NCBI RefSeq assembly: GCF_042242105.1
Contig: NC_092033.1
Location: forward strand, 504,408 to 568,407
From: Pempheris klunzingeri
Lineage: Eukaryota; Chordata; Actinopteri; Acropomatiformes; Pempheridae
DNA length: 64,000 nucleotides
Direction: 5' to 3'
The notes under the pieces are model-generated. The model was not told the origin of the DNA. It searched no databases and saw nothing but the letters and a program-made list of their open reading frames with translations. The position numbers and the translations under genes were made by a program. Of the stretch, positions 52,615-64,000 are shown piece after piece (within the stretch, counting starts at the first letter, position 1; every line of letters starts with the position of its first letter).

Positions 52615-52983
52615 ATGCTGCCCCCGCTGCTCCTCACCGTGTGTCTGCACTGCTTCACCCGGGTAAGGACGCCTTTTTTCGGGGAAACCCTCGGCGCTGC
52701 CGCCGCCGGTCTGGATGTCTGGATGGGGCTTTGTTGGTGGAGCACAGAGCAGATAGATGGAGCTTATATAAGAGGTGATTAATGAGCGGGACCGTGAGCC
52801 AGGGCTCCGGGCCGGTGTGCCGGGGGGGTTGTGGAGGAGGGGGGGGGGGGGGCAGGACACGGACGCGTTGTGGCAGCACAGGTCGGTTTGTGAGGCAGCC
52901 AGCAGCTCGTTTGGCCCTGCGGAAAGTGGGTCAGTCGGCTGCAGCCTCAGAGAGTCCTGCAGGTCTGTCAGCATCACTGAGGA

Positions 52984-53051
<68 letters not shown>

Positions 53052-56000
53052 GAGAACAGCTGCATTTCACAGCATGATGAAGAGGAGGAGGAGGAGGAGG
53101 AGGAGGAGGAGGATGTTTCAGTAGCTGCACAGGTGAAACACACCTGAGTGTGACCAGCAGGGAGGATGCAGAGCTTCCTCTGCTCCACCTGAGAGGAGAC
53201 AGGGGGAGTGATGAAGATGACGGTGGCCCCTCCTGATGAAGGTCAGCAGAGGTTCCTCATCCTCACTGATCTTGAGGAAGGTAAACACCTGCTCAGAGCA
53301 GCTGCTGAGGATGAGGAGCTGCTCCGTCCTCTGATGGGGGAGAACGTCAGGACGATGCTGGAGATCTTTTATTGATCGTGCAGAAGAAGAAGAAGAAGCT
53401 GAACCCCACCAGGAGCGTCTGCGTCACGGCCCCCGGCACCGATGGCGTCCGCTCCACTTCACCCTTCAGACCCCCCCACGGGCGTCTCGGCGCTCCTGGT
53501 CCGTTCAGCTGAGAGCAGAGGAGGGGGCAGGAAGTCAGGCAGACAAACAGCAGAGAGAATCCACTCAGGTTTCAAAATAAAAGCCCCCCTGCAGACTGTC
53601 AGTGGTGTATTCTCTAATGGGGGGGGGGCACCAGGCCAGACGTCAGCCGCTCACAGGGTTTTTAACACCACCAGGTTAGAAACACATTTAAAGCAGCAGA
53701 AGAAGAAACGCAGCCTCGTCTGTAAACAGTGAAGAAGAAGATCTGTCTGTTCCTACTAACAGACACCAACACTCAACAGACACGTTTACCAGCAGCTGCT
53801 TTTAAATGAAACCATCAAGCCTTTAAAACTTTAAACCTTTAAACCATCGAACCTTCAAACCTTTAAACCATCGAACCTTTAAACCATCGAACCTTCAAAC
53901 CATCAAACCTTTAAACCATCGAACCTTCAAACCATCAAACCTTTAAACCATCGAACCTTCAAACCATCAAACCTTTAAACCTTCAAACCATCAAACCTTT
54001 AAACCATCGAACCTTTAAACCATCGAACCTTTAAACCATCAAACCTTTAAACCATCGAACCTTCAAACCATCGAACCTTTAAACCATCAAACCTTCAAAC
54101 CATCAAACCTTTAAACCATCAAACCTTTAAACCATCAAACCTTCAAACCATCAAACCTTTAAACCATCGAACCTTCAAACCATCAAACCTTTAAACCTTC
54201 AAACCATCAAACCTTTAAACCATCAAACCTTTAAACCACCAAACCTTCAAGCCATCAAACCTTTAAACCATCAAACCATCAAACCTTTAAACCATCAAAC
54301 CTTCAAACCATCAAACCTTTAAACGATGGAACCTTTAAACCTTTAAACGATGGAACCTTTAAACGATGGAACCTTTAAACGGTGGAACCTTTAAACGATG
54401 GAACCTTTAAACGGTGGAACCTTTAAACCTTTAAACGGTGGAACCTTTAAACGATGGAACCTTTAAACGGTGGAACCTTTAAACCTTTAAACGGTGGAAC
54501 CTTTAAACGATGGAACCTTTAAACGGTGGAACCTTTAAACGGTGGAACCTGTCCAGGTGTTCCTAATAAACTGGACACGTGTCAGAAAACATTTAAGACT
54601 TTAGATGAAAAACGTTTGATTGTTTTAGTGAATTCATGATTCTGTGGAAACGTTTAACTGTCTGACATTCAAAAATTGATCTTCAAGTAATTTCTAATCA
54701 GTTAACAGGTAATTATTGATCAGAGAATGAGAGGATGGTCGTTCAGTTCCACAGGTTCTGTTTTTATTTGAGTCTTGATGGACAAATAGAATAAAAAGGG
54801 TTCTAATCCTGATGTTTTCTTTGTTCCTCTGAACGTCGTCCGCTCACTTTATCTGATGCTTCCAGTTTCAAATTTCCTCTTTTATATCCTCTGCAGCGCT
54901 GATTCCTATCACAGTTATTATATTATTATATTATTATATTATTATTATTCCTCACGCTGCCTCCAGCCTGTGGAGCTGCTGCTAAATGTACTACTGGTGC
55001 TTTTTATCAGTGAGGCTGTTTTCCTCTCAGAGGGACTCAGGAGGAAAAACCATATTTACAATAAAAACTGGCGTCTACCTTTTATTTCTAGACGATCAAA
55101 AGTGGTTTAAAGGTTTAAAAGATCCTCGATTATTAGAAACGTACTTATTTAGTCTTTCCTCTAAACAACTATTGTTAACTGCTGCTAACGCTAGCTAAAA
55201 TAACACTAGCTAATGTAACGTTAGCTAAAATAACACTAGCTAATGTAACGTTAGCTAAAATAACACTAGCTAATGTAACGTTAGCTTCTATAACGTTAGC
55301 TAAAATAAAGTTTGCTAATGTAACACTTAGTAATAAGTAATAACAATTTAACGTTAGCTAATATAGCGTTGGTTAATGTTACATTTGATAATTTACCATT
55401 TGCTAACGTAACATTAGCTAAAGTAGCGTTTGCTAAGGTTATGTCAGCTTAAAATCCAAACATTATTTACTATCTGTTAGCGTTAGCTGTTGCTCAGTAT
55501 GCAAATAGAATGTAAAGATAATTTATATGTTAGCTGATATAATGTAAAACACAAGCTAACGTAAAGTTAGCTAATGTGATATTAGCTAATGTAAAACACA
55601 AGCTAACGTAAAGTTAGCTAATGTGATATTAGCTAAAGAAGAAGCCTCCAGCGGTGCTGAACATACTGAGACATGATCGTGTCCACATTGATCATAACTT
55701 CTCTGATAAGTCAAATGAAGAGTTGTTGTGTGGTTCCAGACTGTGAAGTGTTCCTCCAGTGATGATGTTAACATGGGATTAGATCACAGTAGATCTGATT
55801 AACCTTATTGATCCCCAGAGGGAACGTTTGGTTGCTGCAGCAGCACAAAGACAGAAATGGATCCTTGTGAAGAGAGACAGAGACAATAAGTAAATATAAA
55901 GAGATCCATGTTGTGAAAGTTAGATTGGTGTGATTCATATTTCCAAACTCTTCACAGACAGTTTTAGTTTTAGAGTTTGACTGTAAACTGTTTTCCTGTT

Positions 56001-59000
56001 GCACAGAAACACAAACAAACGTCCTGGTGTCGACATGAGTGGACTCTGCTCTGCTTCATCTCCTCAAACATCGTCGATGCCGAGTCGTACTTTAGAACAT
56101 TTCCTCAAAAATATTCAAACGACTGAAAGTAATTCTAGAAAACTGACGTGTTCGGATGATAAAGCTTCCTCGTCTCGCTCAGAGCCTGAGAGCTAACGGT
56201 GCTAACGGTGCTAACTCTGGTAGCGGCGCTAACAGAGAGGGGAGCAGCTGCCAGCTCGGCCTCGCTGCTCTCTCTGACTGCCAGGCGGCATAATGAGCCC
56301 AAACGGGTCATTAAGGAGAAGCTCATCCGTGAACGGACGGTTTCTGCACAGAAGGACGGAGATGAAAGGAAAGTCGACCAAATCCGGCGTGTGAAAGCGG
56401 AGCGGGACGCTTCCTCCTCCAGAGATCAGAAGAAAACAGTTCACACCGACAGCTGCCAAAACCTGAAGCCCTGAGGTAACCGGCTGGGAACCACAGAGCT
56501 GCATCCAGAAAGACCTCCAAACAGTTTACAGGAAACCAGGCAGAACCAGACAGAACCAGTCAGAACCAGGCAGAAACAGACAGAACCAGGAAGAACCAGT
56601 CAGAACCAGGCAGAACCAGGCAGAAATAGACAGAACCAGTCAGAACCACACAGAACCAGACAGAACCAGGCAGAACCAGATGTGCAGGAGGGAGTGAAGG
56701 TCTGAAAAGACTTCACAGCTGAGCTGGTCTCAGGACCGACCGACGGCACAAAACCTGATTTCATCCGTTCAGTTTGAAGATGCAGGTGAAGTGTGGGCAG
56801 GTGAAGTGTTGCAGGTGAAGTGTGGGCAGGTGAAGTGTGGGCAGGTGAAGTGTGGGCAGAAGAGAAGAGAAGAACAGTGAAGAGCTGATGAGACGAAGCA
56901 GCTCAAAGCTCTGGTTTAGTTTTGGTGTAAGTCCATAATGACCTTTCAGCGTGTGGCCTTCATGCTCCTGGAACATCTGGACGTGCTTGTTGATGAGGAT
57001 GCTAATAGTTTAGCCTCCTGCTAACAGTAGCCAAAGGCAGCGGCTAACGCCAGCTAGCATTATTACCTGAAAGAGCTTCACAGGTATCAGGTGCAGGAGA
57101 ACATGCTGGTTTGGTCCCTGTTAGCATGTTAGCATGTTAGCACAGAGGAGTCTTTCTTTGTGTAGCAGAAAGCTCAGACTTCGTTCTTGAGTCGTGTTGC
57201 AAGTTAATGACGTCATTAAATTACAAGCGATACAAAACGCCGTGACAGCACGTGGTGCCTGGTGTCGCCTGGGGGGGGGGGGGGGGCACGGCCTTAAAGA
57301 GGCAGCAGCTCCACAGTCAGAGTGAAGCTGTGTGTGATCACAGACTCCTGGTCCTCTGAGGAAGGATCAGACCCTCGACCTGCTGCTGGACCACATCCTG
57401 GTACCAAACACACTCAGAGCAGCGTTTCCTTCTGATGACAGATTTAAAACAGACAAAGAAGAAGACCAGGAGTCTGTGATCCTTCCTCAGAGGACCAGGA
57501 GTCTGTGATCCTTCCTCAGAGGACCAGGAGTCTGTGATCCTTCCTCAGAGGACCAGGAGTCTGTGATCCTCCATCAGAGGACCAGGAGTCTGTGATCCTC
57601 CATCAGAGGACCAGGAGTCTGTGATCCTTCCTCAGAGGACCAGGAGTCTGTGATCACACACAGCAGCTCAGAGAACATGAGGGACGTTAGCATGGGGACG
57701 TAGCAGCGTTAGCTCGCTAGCTAGCAGCTCTGACACCAGACTGAAGGGTTCTTTACCGTCTTCACCACAAACTGAGACTTTAATCATCTTTGACCTGATG
57801 AACATCCTGTGAGAGACTCAGGGTCGGGGGGGCAGTTTGTTATTCAGCTCATCTCTGAGTGTGTGTGTGTGTGTGTGTGTGTGTTGGTCTCCAGGCAGCA
57901 GGAAGAATGGCCTCAGTGTTTTCTCTCTGTGTCTAATTCACTCTGATTAAACTCTGGCTCTCATGCGAGCCCCCCCCCCCCCCCCCCCCCCCTCTGTTAG
58001 CTCACCAGACCTCATTGATAAAACCCTCAGATTATTAGAGCACTTTGATGTACAGGGATTAACCCTGACACTGATAATCCAAACAGCTCTTCACACTGGA
58101 GTCTGAGCGAGCTTCATCACCTCCATCCTTCAGATGGTGTACGGCAGGATGACACCTGGCCGGTGTTAGGAGGCTCACGGCAGGATGACACCTGGCCGGT
58201 GTTAGGAGGCTCACGGCAGGATGACACCTGGCCGGTGTTAGGAGGCTCACGGCAGGATTAAGGAGATGACTGCCCCGACACCAGATTAGATCCCAGCTAT
58301 TGTTTGCTTCTGTTCTTTGACAACAAAGACGAAATCTCCACATGTAAGCTAACATCAAGCTAACGTTAGCTTGTTAGCTTAAAGTTCAGTTCAGTTCTTA
58401 TTCTGACCAGGAAGTGTTCCAGTGGGATGTTTTTGTCAGGCAGCTATTGTGGAGCAGAGTCTTTGTCCTGCCGACCCCCGAGGAGAGCCACCAGACTCCA
58501 GAGAGAAAACTGTTGTTATTCAGCCTCCAGCTCAGAGAGACTGTGGAGCACAGAAACAGCAGCTCATCCACCAGACTGGGATGTGGTGAAAAGCCAGAGA
58601 GTGGAGCTTTAGTTAAAGGAGCAATCCCCTGTTTCTACCCATGATCCTCTCTGTCCACATCCTGGTGTGTGAGTGACTGGTAGGTAGTAAAAGTGTTGGA
58701 ACTGGTCCAGTAGATCACCTCAGCCAGCAGACACCAAACGGGCTGCAATGGCTGCAACGTGATCCTTTGGGACAACTGCACCTGATCACAGTAGGTCCAC
58801 TAAAAGAGCTTGTTTGATCCACTGACAGGCTCAGAGTGTTATTCTAAGTGTGTGACAGCATCATGGAAAGGATCCCTACAGAGAGAGACCTGGAAGATCC
58901 TTTTGGTTTAACCACAAACAGCACACACACCAGACTACATTCACTAAAACAGGGATTTTAGAGAACAGGACACAGGAGCTGCTGCTCTGCTGCTGTGACT

Positions 59001-60046
59001 CTGATATTTTAAAGGGTTAAATCAGATCTGAACGAGCATATTAAAACACCAAAGTCACACAATAACACAAAGTTACTGGCCACTGGAGGCAGCAGCAGAG
59101 CAGCAGCTCCTGCTTACTGTGAGCTAAAATCCCTGTTTTAGTGAATGTAGTCTGGTGTGTGTGCTGCTCTCTGTAGGGATCCATAATGCTGTCAGTTATC
59201 TTCTAAACTCTTTGAGGCCTTTTTTCCAGTGCGTGGTGCGTTCATGTTGTTTTGTAAATCCTACAGTGTGATGAATTGAAGTCTGTCTGCCCAGACCTCA
59301 TTGAGAAAACATGAAAATGTTCCCTAGCTGAGCTCTGAACCAGGACAGAGACGTGCTGTGAAATGCCGTCAGTGTCGCCCTCATTCATAGTCTAATGGAC
59401 TCCGGGCGTCCCCGTCTCCCCCCTAGTCAGAGCTGTCAAAGGTCCGTCCTCTCTCCCTGCCCCCCCTCCACAGGGAAACAAAAAGCTGGAGGTTTGCATG
59501 ATAATGTTGGCAGCTGCCCGAGGGCGACGCCTCCTGCCCCCCCCGGCCCGGCGCTCTTTCACAGGGTCAGATCCTCCATTCATCCCCCGGCCGCCTCAGA
59601 GCGACAGTGTTCAGAGAATAAAGACGTTTCCACCAAACCTCAGAGGGAAAAGTTGGGTTTTTACTGCGCTGCTCTGAGGAGACGTGTTAAAACACCTGCA
59701 GCCCCTCACAGGTGTTCCAGTCATGTGGCTGATTAGACCAATCAGGTGGAGGCTCTGTTGGACGTGTGATGTCACACAAGGTGGTGGTTTTAAATAGATG
59801 TTCGATCTTTTACAGAGCGAATATAAGGAACACATATTAACATGTAATTAACGTCACTTTGGCACCTTTTCAAATTAAAAGCCTGTTTTTATTTTTAAGA
59901 TTATTTCAGGACGTGTGTGATATGAAACCATGAATAAACAGGAACATTAGCATACTGTCCTCACCGCCCCAAGGCTCCCTCCCCCTCCCTCCCTCCCTCC
60001 CTCCCCCTCCCTCTCTCTCTGTCTCTCCCTCTCTTTCTCCCTCCCC

Positions 60047-60081
<35 letters not shown>

Positions 60082-63000
60082 CCCCCCTCTCTCCCCCCGT
60101 CGTGTCCATGGTGATCCTGGAATCAGACAGACAATAACGAGCATCTCCTCCCACCCCGAATGTGTCTCTGCTTTCATCTCTGTTGCCATGGCGACGGCAG
60201 CAGAGCAGCCATGAATTGAATTGAATGAATTGGTATGGATTTATGTTTTTTTGTCCCCCCCCCCCCCCCCCCCCCCCCCAGGCCGAGGCCACGAATCTGT
60301 GTGTGTGTCTACAAGATGGCCGCCGTCACCTTTGACCCGCTGAGCTTTATTTTAGGCTTCACTACGCCGAGCAGCCTGTTGCCATAGATACCACACACTC
60401 AGTGTGGATTCATCCGCCGGTTAAAATAGTCCCCAACCACAAACACCAGCCAGCAGCTGTTTGACTGATTGAAACATGAACCTCAACATCTAATAATAAT
60501 CCTCAACATGTTCAATACTTTGATTTCTGATCAAACAGCTGCAGAACTGGGGGTCACTGCTAATTAGCTAGCGTTAGCATGCTAACGCTGAACTTTAGAG
60601 GGTTAAACATGAAGTCAGCTTACCTGTTCAATTTACCTGTTCACTCTGCGACTGTCCTCTCACTTCCTCGTGGGCCAGGAAATAGTTACAGTAAAGCCCC
60701 CCCCCCCCCCCGCCGCCGCCGCCTCGCATCACCTGTCAGCACCTGTTCATTAAAATACTGCAGCAAGGTCATTAGAGCGGCGTTCAGGTGCATTATGGGA
60801 ATCAGCACCTCCAGACACGGACTGTAAAACAAGAAGAAAGGCCTGAGGTCATCATGGAGCTTTTTGAGATTTCCTGTGTTCCCCAGTGGCGTCCTCTTCC
60901 TCTTCCTCCTCCTCCTCCTCCTCTTCCTCCTCTTCCTCTTCCTCCTCTTCCTCTTCCTCTTCCTCCTCCTCCTCCTCCTCTTCCTCTTCCTCTTCCTCTT
61001 CCTCTTCCTCTTCCTCCTCCTCCTCTTCTTCCTCCAGAGCTGCTTCACCTGGAAACAGAAACATGTCATGTGACCTTCGCTGTAAAGGTGCAGGTTCCCT
61101 TTAAACAACCTACCAGTCACATCAAAACCCTCCAGTTTACGTCGCTCACCTGACGCTGCCCTTAGTTACTGTTGCTACGCAGCGTGCGTCACATTCAGGA
61201 ACAGACGTGGAGTTAAAGTTCTAGTCCTTGTTGCCGTGGAAACGACAGCAGGACGAACGTCGTCTTATTTTGTAGTTTAAATGAACGATCGCTCCAACCT
61301 CGATGACAAATATGATGCTCCACAATAAAAGTGTTTCCTGTGACGGCTTCACAATAAAAGCCTCCCCTCAGGAGGAAATGTGTTAGCATTAGCGTTAGCG
61401 TTAGCGGCCGCTAAATCTGTGAGTCTGACGCTGTTGATCAATCAGATCAAATAACAATCAGCAACATGATGCATCACTTCCTGTCGGCCATGTTTAGGGG
61501 GGCAGTTTGAAGCCAGTGGGGGGATGGCGGACCCCGCCACTGACATTAGGCTACTACATGGAAAGATGTCAAACTATTGATCATGTTCTGAAGATCTAAA
61601 GGATTATAACTGGATCTGGTCTCTCTTCTCGTTTAGCGCTGATTGCTGATGCTAGCTGATGCTAGCTGATTAGCATTAGCGTTCAGAGCAGCAGGATGAA
61701 GCCGGTTTGCTGCTGACGAGTCTCTGATGAAGTATCTTTAATTTAAGAGGTTGAAATCAGCAGATCAATGATCTACACGATGGCTCAGTGGATTTACTGG
61801 AAATCACATCCTGCACTTTGATTCATATTTAGCAGAAATCACTTTAATCACTCCTGATCAATGGTCTCGTCCTCTGATGTCAGACTCATGTTTTCACCTC
61901 GCTCCCGTCGGACAGACGGCGCTCAGCGAGGACTCCGCTCTCCTGCTGACACACTTAATGAAACAACAGCTGACGGCGTCGGAGGCACCTGCCCGAGACG
62001 CACCTGAACCACAGGAAGTCAGATCAGCTGATACAGAGCTGCTGAAAATAACAACCAGCAATCAGATCACATCCACGTCTCCCACAGCCGCAGGGTTATT
62101 GATTCTGACCACCAGGAAATATGAAACCAATCAAACCAATATGACGTCCTCTGATCACCTGACGTCCTCTGATCACCTGACATCCTCTCAGAGAAGAAGA
62201 AGTGTTGGGTCTGGTGGTGCATTTCCAGGTTAGTTCAGGTGGTGTGGGAACATTGAGCATCACACCGAGCACCCACAGGAACACAGTGATGGAGCTGGTG
62301 GGTAGTTCAGGGTGCCTGGGATTAAGGAGCTCTCTCTGTATCTGAATAGAGGGACTGGATTGTGCGATAACTATTTTCAGCAGATACACAGAGCCTGTGG
62401 GTAGTTCAGGGCGCCTGGGAGAGCTCAGTTCTGGTTGTTTTCAGTAAACCCAGTAAAATATGTCGTCCTGCAAAGATTCTGTTTCTTTTATTTGCAGTTT
62501 GCTGTAAATAATATTGAGTTATCGTGGTTATTAATCAGAAGGTGTTCTGGTCAGTGTGAGTGTGAGGAAGAGGAGGAAGAGGAGTGAGCGGTGCTGCTGA
62601 AGCATCCTCAGGTGGTTTATTATTCACACGGTGACGATGAAGTCGACCTTTGTGTCTGTTTGAAGGATCTGAATGATTCATGAGGAGAATAAATTATAGA
62701 CGTGATAAATATTCTTTAATATAAAATCATCATCATCAGTGATTCATCAATGGACTGGTTTGATAAGTGATCGGACGTTTGTCATCTGAAGCTGGTTAAA
62801 GATTCAGCAGCTGTTTGGGCTGTTATTTAGTCATTATTTAAAGGACTAAGTCTGGAATTTTAAATCTTTGTAAGTGTTGGAACTGGTCCAGTCGATCACC
62901 TCAGCCAGCACACGTGATCCTCCACCAGATTCCATTAACAAAACCAGTCGTTTTAGCTCACAGGACACAGGAGCTGCTGGTCAAGCTGGTCTGACTTTGC

Positions 63001-63679
63001 TGTTTTAACACATCGGCTCAGATGTGAACCAACTCTTTAAAACACTAAAGTCACACAACAACACAAACACACTAACAAACAGAAACAGCAGCAGAGCAGC
63101 AGCTCCTGTGTCCTGTTCTCTAAAATCCCTGTTTTAGTGAATGTAGTCTGGTGTGTGTGCTGTTTGTGGTTAAACCAAAAGGATCTTCCAGGTCTCTCTC
63201 TGTAGGGATCCTTTCCATGATGCTGTCACACACTTAGAATAACACTCTGAGCCTGTCAGTGGATCAAACAAGCTCTTTTAGTGGACCTACTGTGATCAGG
63301 TGCAGTTGTCCCAAAGGATCCTGAGGTGATCTACTGGATCTACCTGGAGGTTGGACTTGTGTGGACGACTTCATGGTAACGAGTCCTCGTGTCTCTTCCC
63401 GTCTCTTCATGTTTCAGGGCGTCTCGGCGTTCCAGGCGTTTGTGAATGACGACGGTTTGATCGTGGCGGCGCTGGAGCGCTCGGACCTGCAGGAGAACGT
63501 CACGGCGTACGCGGCTCAGATCTCCGGGGAACCCCGACCCCTCCTGGTCCAGTTTGCGAACAGCAGCGAGCCTCTGCTGGTCAACACGTCGTTCCACGGG
63601 CTCTGCTACACCGTGGGCCTGCTGCTGAAACGGGGCCAGAGCTGGTCCAGGCCCGTCCAAAGCGTGCCCGTCCTCACCA
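52615..63679 (+). CDS. ptpro: receptor tyrosine phosphatase O, 5' part
   Basis: The first two coding exons of a gene that continues off the window: 52615-52662 (16 codons, donor GTAAGG) and 63418-63679 (donor GTAAGA), phase 0 between them. PTPRO is a plasma-membrane phosphatase with extracellular fibronectin III repeats, known from podocytes and neurons. Residues 1-20 are a signal peptide (MLPPLLLTVCLHCF...). Exon 2 is the first extracellular module: AFQAFVNDDGLIVAALERSD, YAAQISGEPRPLLVQF, SFHGLCYTVGLLL and the exon-closing VPVLT. This parallels the human PTPRO start ([20 protein letters not shown] ... SYHGLYYIITL ... ITVLT). The transmembrane and phosphatase parts are outside the window. The ATG has A at -3. 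Confidence 0.9.
52984..53050. repeat. (CA)n microsatellite
   Basis: About 33 CA units in ptpro intron 1, followed at 53084-53113 by (GGA)n. Confidence 0.95.
53813..54550. repeat. 9-10-bp AAACCTTT/AAACCATC array
   Basis: About 75 units of CCTTTAAAC, CATCAAACC, CATCGAACC and, in the last third, GATGGAACCTTTAAACGG. The family changes gradually from left to right. It is in ptpro intron 1. Confidence 0.93.
55190..55300. repeat. 31-bp TTAGCTAA repeat, 3-4 copies
   Basis: Units CTAGCTAATGTAACGTTAGC plus TAAAATAACA, continuing as looser GTTAGCTAA motifs to about 55630. Confidence 0.85.
55793..55860 (-). mobile_element. retroposon 3' end fragment
   Basis: AACCTTATTGATCCCCAGAG is the reverse of the GGGGATCAATAAAG ending seen at 17046-17066, so both belong to one retroposon family. 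Confidence 0.45.
56500..56690. repeat. 10-bp CAGAACCAGG repeat
   Basis: About 17 units CAGAACCAGG / CAGAACCAGA / CAGAACCAGT in ptpro intron 1. Confidence 0.93.
56776..56862. repeat. 16-bp GCAGGTGAAGTGTGGG repeat
   Basis: Five to six units, one shortened. Confidence 0.9.
57262..57284. repeat. poly(G) run
   Basis: About 18 G with flanking GG. Confidence 0.85.
57455..57660. repeat. 29-bp minisatellite, 7 copies
   Basis: Units AGGACCAGGAGTCTGTGATC plus CTTCCTCAG or CTCCATCAG. Its reverse complement occurs once nearby (57340-57370: GATCACAGACTCCTGGTCCT), so a hairpin with one arm is possible. Confidence 0.93.
57966..57992. repeat. poly(C) run
   Basis: More than 20 C in ptpro intron 1. Confidence 0.9.
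58139..58258. repeat. 38-bp minisatellite, 3 copies
   Basis: Units ACGGCAGGATGACACCTGGC plus CGGTGTTAGGAGGCTC, followed by one short part-copy. Confidence 0.93.
58614..59187. mobile_element. foldback element, left arm complete
   Basis: Left end TAAAGGAGCAATCCCCTG, then the full outer ladder (CATCCTGGTGTGTGAGTGAC, TTGGAACTGGTCCAGTAGAT, TGATCCACTGACAGGCTCAG) and inner arm. The right arm stops after CTCTCTGTAGGGATCCATAA. It is the mirror of the copy at 18.5-19.07 kb. Confidence 0.85.
59370..59610. promoter_or_regulatory. possible conserved noncoding element
   Basis: A non-repetitive stretch in ptpro intron 1 with an octamer-like site followed by TAAT (TTTGCATGATAATG, 59493-59506), TCATTCATAGTCTAATGGAC and GGCAGCTGCC. 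It looks like enhancer DNA but this is only an impression. Confidence 0.3.
59975..60098. repeat. (CT)n/(CCCT)n low-complexity tract
   Basis: CCCTCC and CTCTCT runs. The Arg/Glu-rich open frame on the minus strand is an artefact. Confidence 0.92.
60182..60195. promoter_or_regulatory. RFX X-box-like site
   Basis: GTTGCCATGGCGAC differs from the palindromic RFX consensus GTTGCCATGGCAAC at one base. It is in ptpro intron 1. A second partial match, GTTGCCGTGGAAAC, lies at 61230-61243. Confidence 0.5.
60256..60281. repeat. poly(C) run
   Basis: About 25 C. A second C run with (CGC)n lies at 60697-60722. Confidence 0.9.
60893..61036. repeat. (CCT/TCT)n tract
   Basis: About 48 CCT or TCT triplets. 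Poly-Glu, poly-Ser, poly-Lys/Arg and Leu/Pro open frames on both strands result from it and are not genes. Confidence 0.95.
61040..62860. other. ptpro intron 1, no exon seen
   Basis: Unique or weakly repeated DNA. Open frames at 61877-62233 (plus) and 62096-62389 (minus) overlap each other and show no family features. A TGCCTGGGA/TTCAGGGYGCC motif is duplicated near 62305 and 62405. Confidence 0.45.
62868..63345. mobile_element. foldback element next to ptpro exon 2
   Basis: GTTGGAACTGGTCCAGTCGA opens a diverged left arm. The right arm is well preserved to GATCTACTGGATC, ending about 75 bp before exon 2 (63418). Confidence 0.82.
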
Positions 63680-63894
63680 GTAAGAGGAGTCATGGTGGGG
63701 GGGCTCAGTCTGAGGCCCCTCACTGTTTAGGATCACTCATTCATTATCCACACTAATTAATGAACTTACTCTTAGGCAGCACTCTGTAGTACGTACTACA
63801 TTAGATGATTAAATATGTAAATATTCTAAATTTGCTTCATGAAATTTAAATTCGCCTTTAAAATTGCCCAACAGCCAATTTATCACTGTCTTCA

Positions 63895-64000
63895 AATCCA
63901 CCAAACTCCATTGACAAAAAGAGCAATTTTAGCCGGGAGCTGCTGCTGCATCTCGTAGTTAGTTTGTGTTTCTGTGTGACTTTGATGTTTTGGACGGTTT
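63895..64000. mobile_element. foldback element arm, cut by window edge
   Basis: CCACCAAACTCCATTGACAA, then GGAGCTGCTGCTGCATCTCG and TGTGTGACTTTGATGTTTTG. It is a diverged left arm in ptpro intron 2. Confidence 0.55.

Noticed and set aside
51869-52977. Minus-strand open frames with Thr-His repeats, up to 353 codons
   Set aside because: Made by the (TG)n array and the GC-rich ptpro 5' region in antisense.
55999-56504. Plus-strand frames of 65 and 91 codons and antisense frames in ptpro intron 1
   Set aside because: No domain and no transcript signals. The region around 56220-56330 looks more like noncoding conserved DNA.
60852-61120. Poly-Glu, poly-Lys/Arg, poly-Ser frames
   Set aside because: Translation of a (CCT/TCT)n tract on six frames.

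Overview
The window is vertebrate nuclear DNA, almost certainly from a teleost fish. Protein genes are split into short exons with GT-AG introns. Long (CA)n/(TG)n tracts and minisatellites are abundant, and the encoded proteins match vertebrate families along their full length. There are no bacterial operons, rRNA or CRISPR arrays. Six protein genes can be read; five appear complete and the sixth runs off the right edge. All protein matches rest on recalled family sequences, not on a search.

Layout. 1-8.7 kb: intergenic, repeat-rich, with a GC-rich left edge. 8.8-17.2 kb (minus): ccdc136, a coiled-coil protein with a C-terminal membrane anchor, 8 coding exons, and a candidate promoter at about 17.8-17.95 kb. 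17.9-23 kb: repeats. 24.1-25.0 kb (plus): sco2, a copper chaperone for cytochrome c oxidase, coded in one exon. 25.9-33.5 kb (minus): ncaph2, condensin II subunit H2, 19 coding exons, 593 codons. It converges on sco2 tail to tail, as NCAPH2 and SCO2 do in human. 36-39.4 kb (plus): socs2, an SH2/SOCS-box cytokine-signalling inhibitor. Its promoter lies head to head with ncaph2 and has two STAT-type sites. 42.7-47.6 kb (plus): cradd, a CARD plus death-domain adaptor; socs2-cradd are neighbours in the same order and strand in human. 52.6 kb to the right edge (plus): the first two coding exons of ptpro, a receptor tyrosine phosphatase, separated by a 10.8 kb intron.

The exon structures were built by eye from family similarity, splice sites and intron phase. 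Every junction closes in phase: ccdc136 438 aa, ncaph2 593 aa, sco2 284 aa, socs2 202 aa, cradd 197 aa.

The most interesting layer is how repeats meet the genes. In ccdc136 and in ncaph2 a minisatellite has grown from an exon-intron border, so the 5' splice donor is itself copied many times. In ncaph2 the unit is 24 bp, so each alternative donor would add exactly 8 residues in frame. A 36-bp duplication also doubles an ncaph2 splice acceptor in frame. (TG)n tracts touch several splice sites. A 2.4 kb array in the cradd intron carries an inverted CCAAT box in nearly every unit and TATAAA in most. A foldback element family (ends TAAAGGG...) occurs about 15 times and can form long hairpins.
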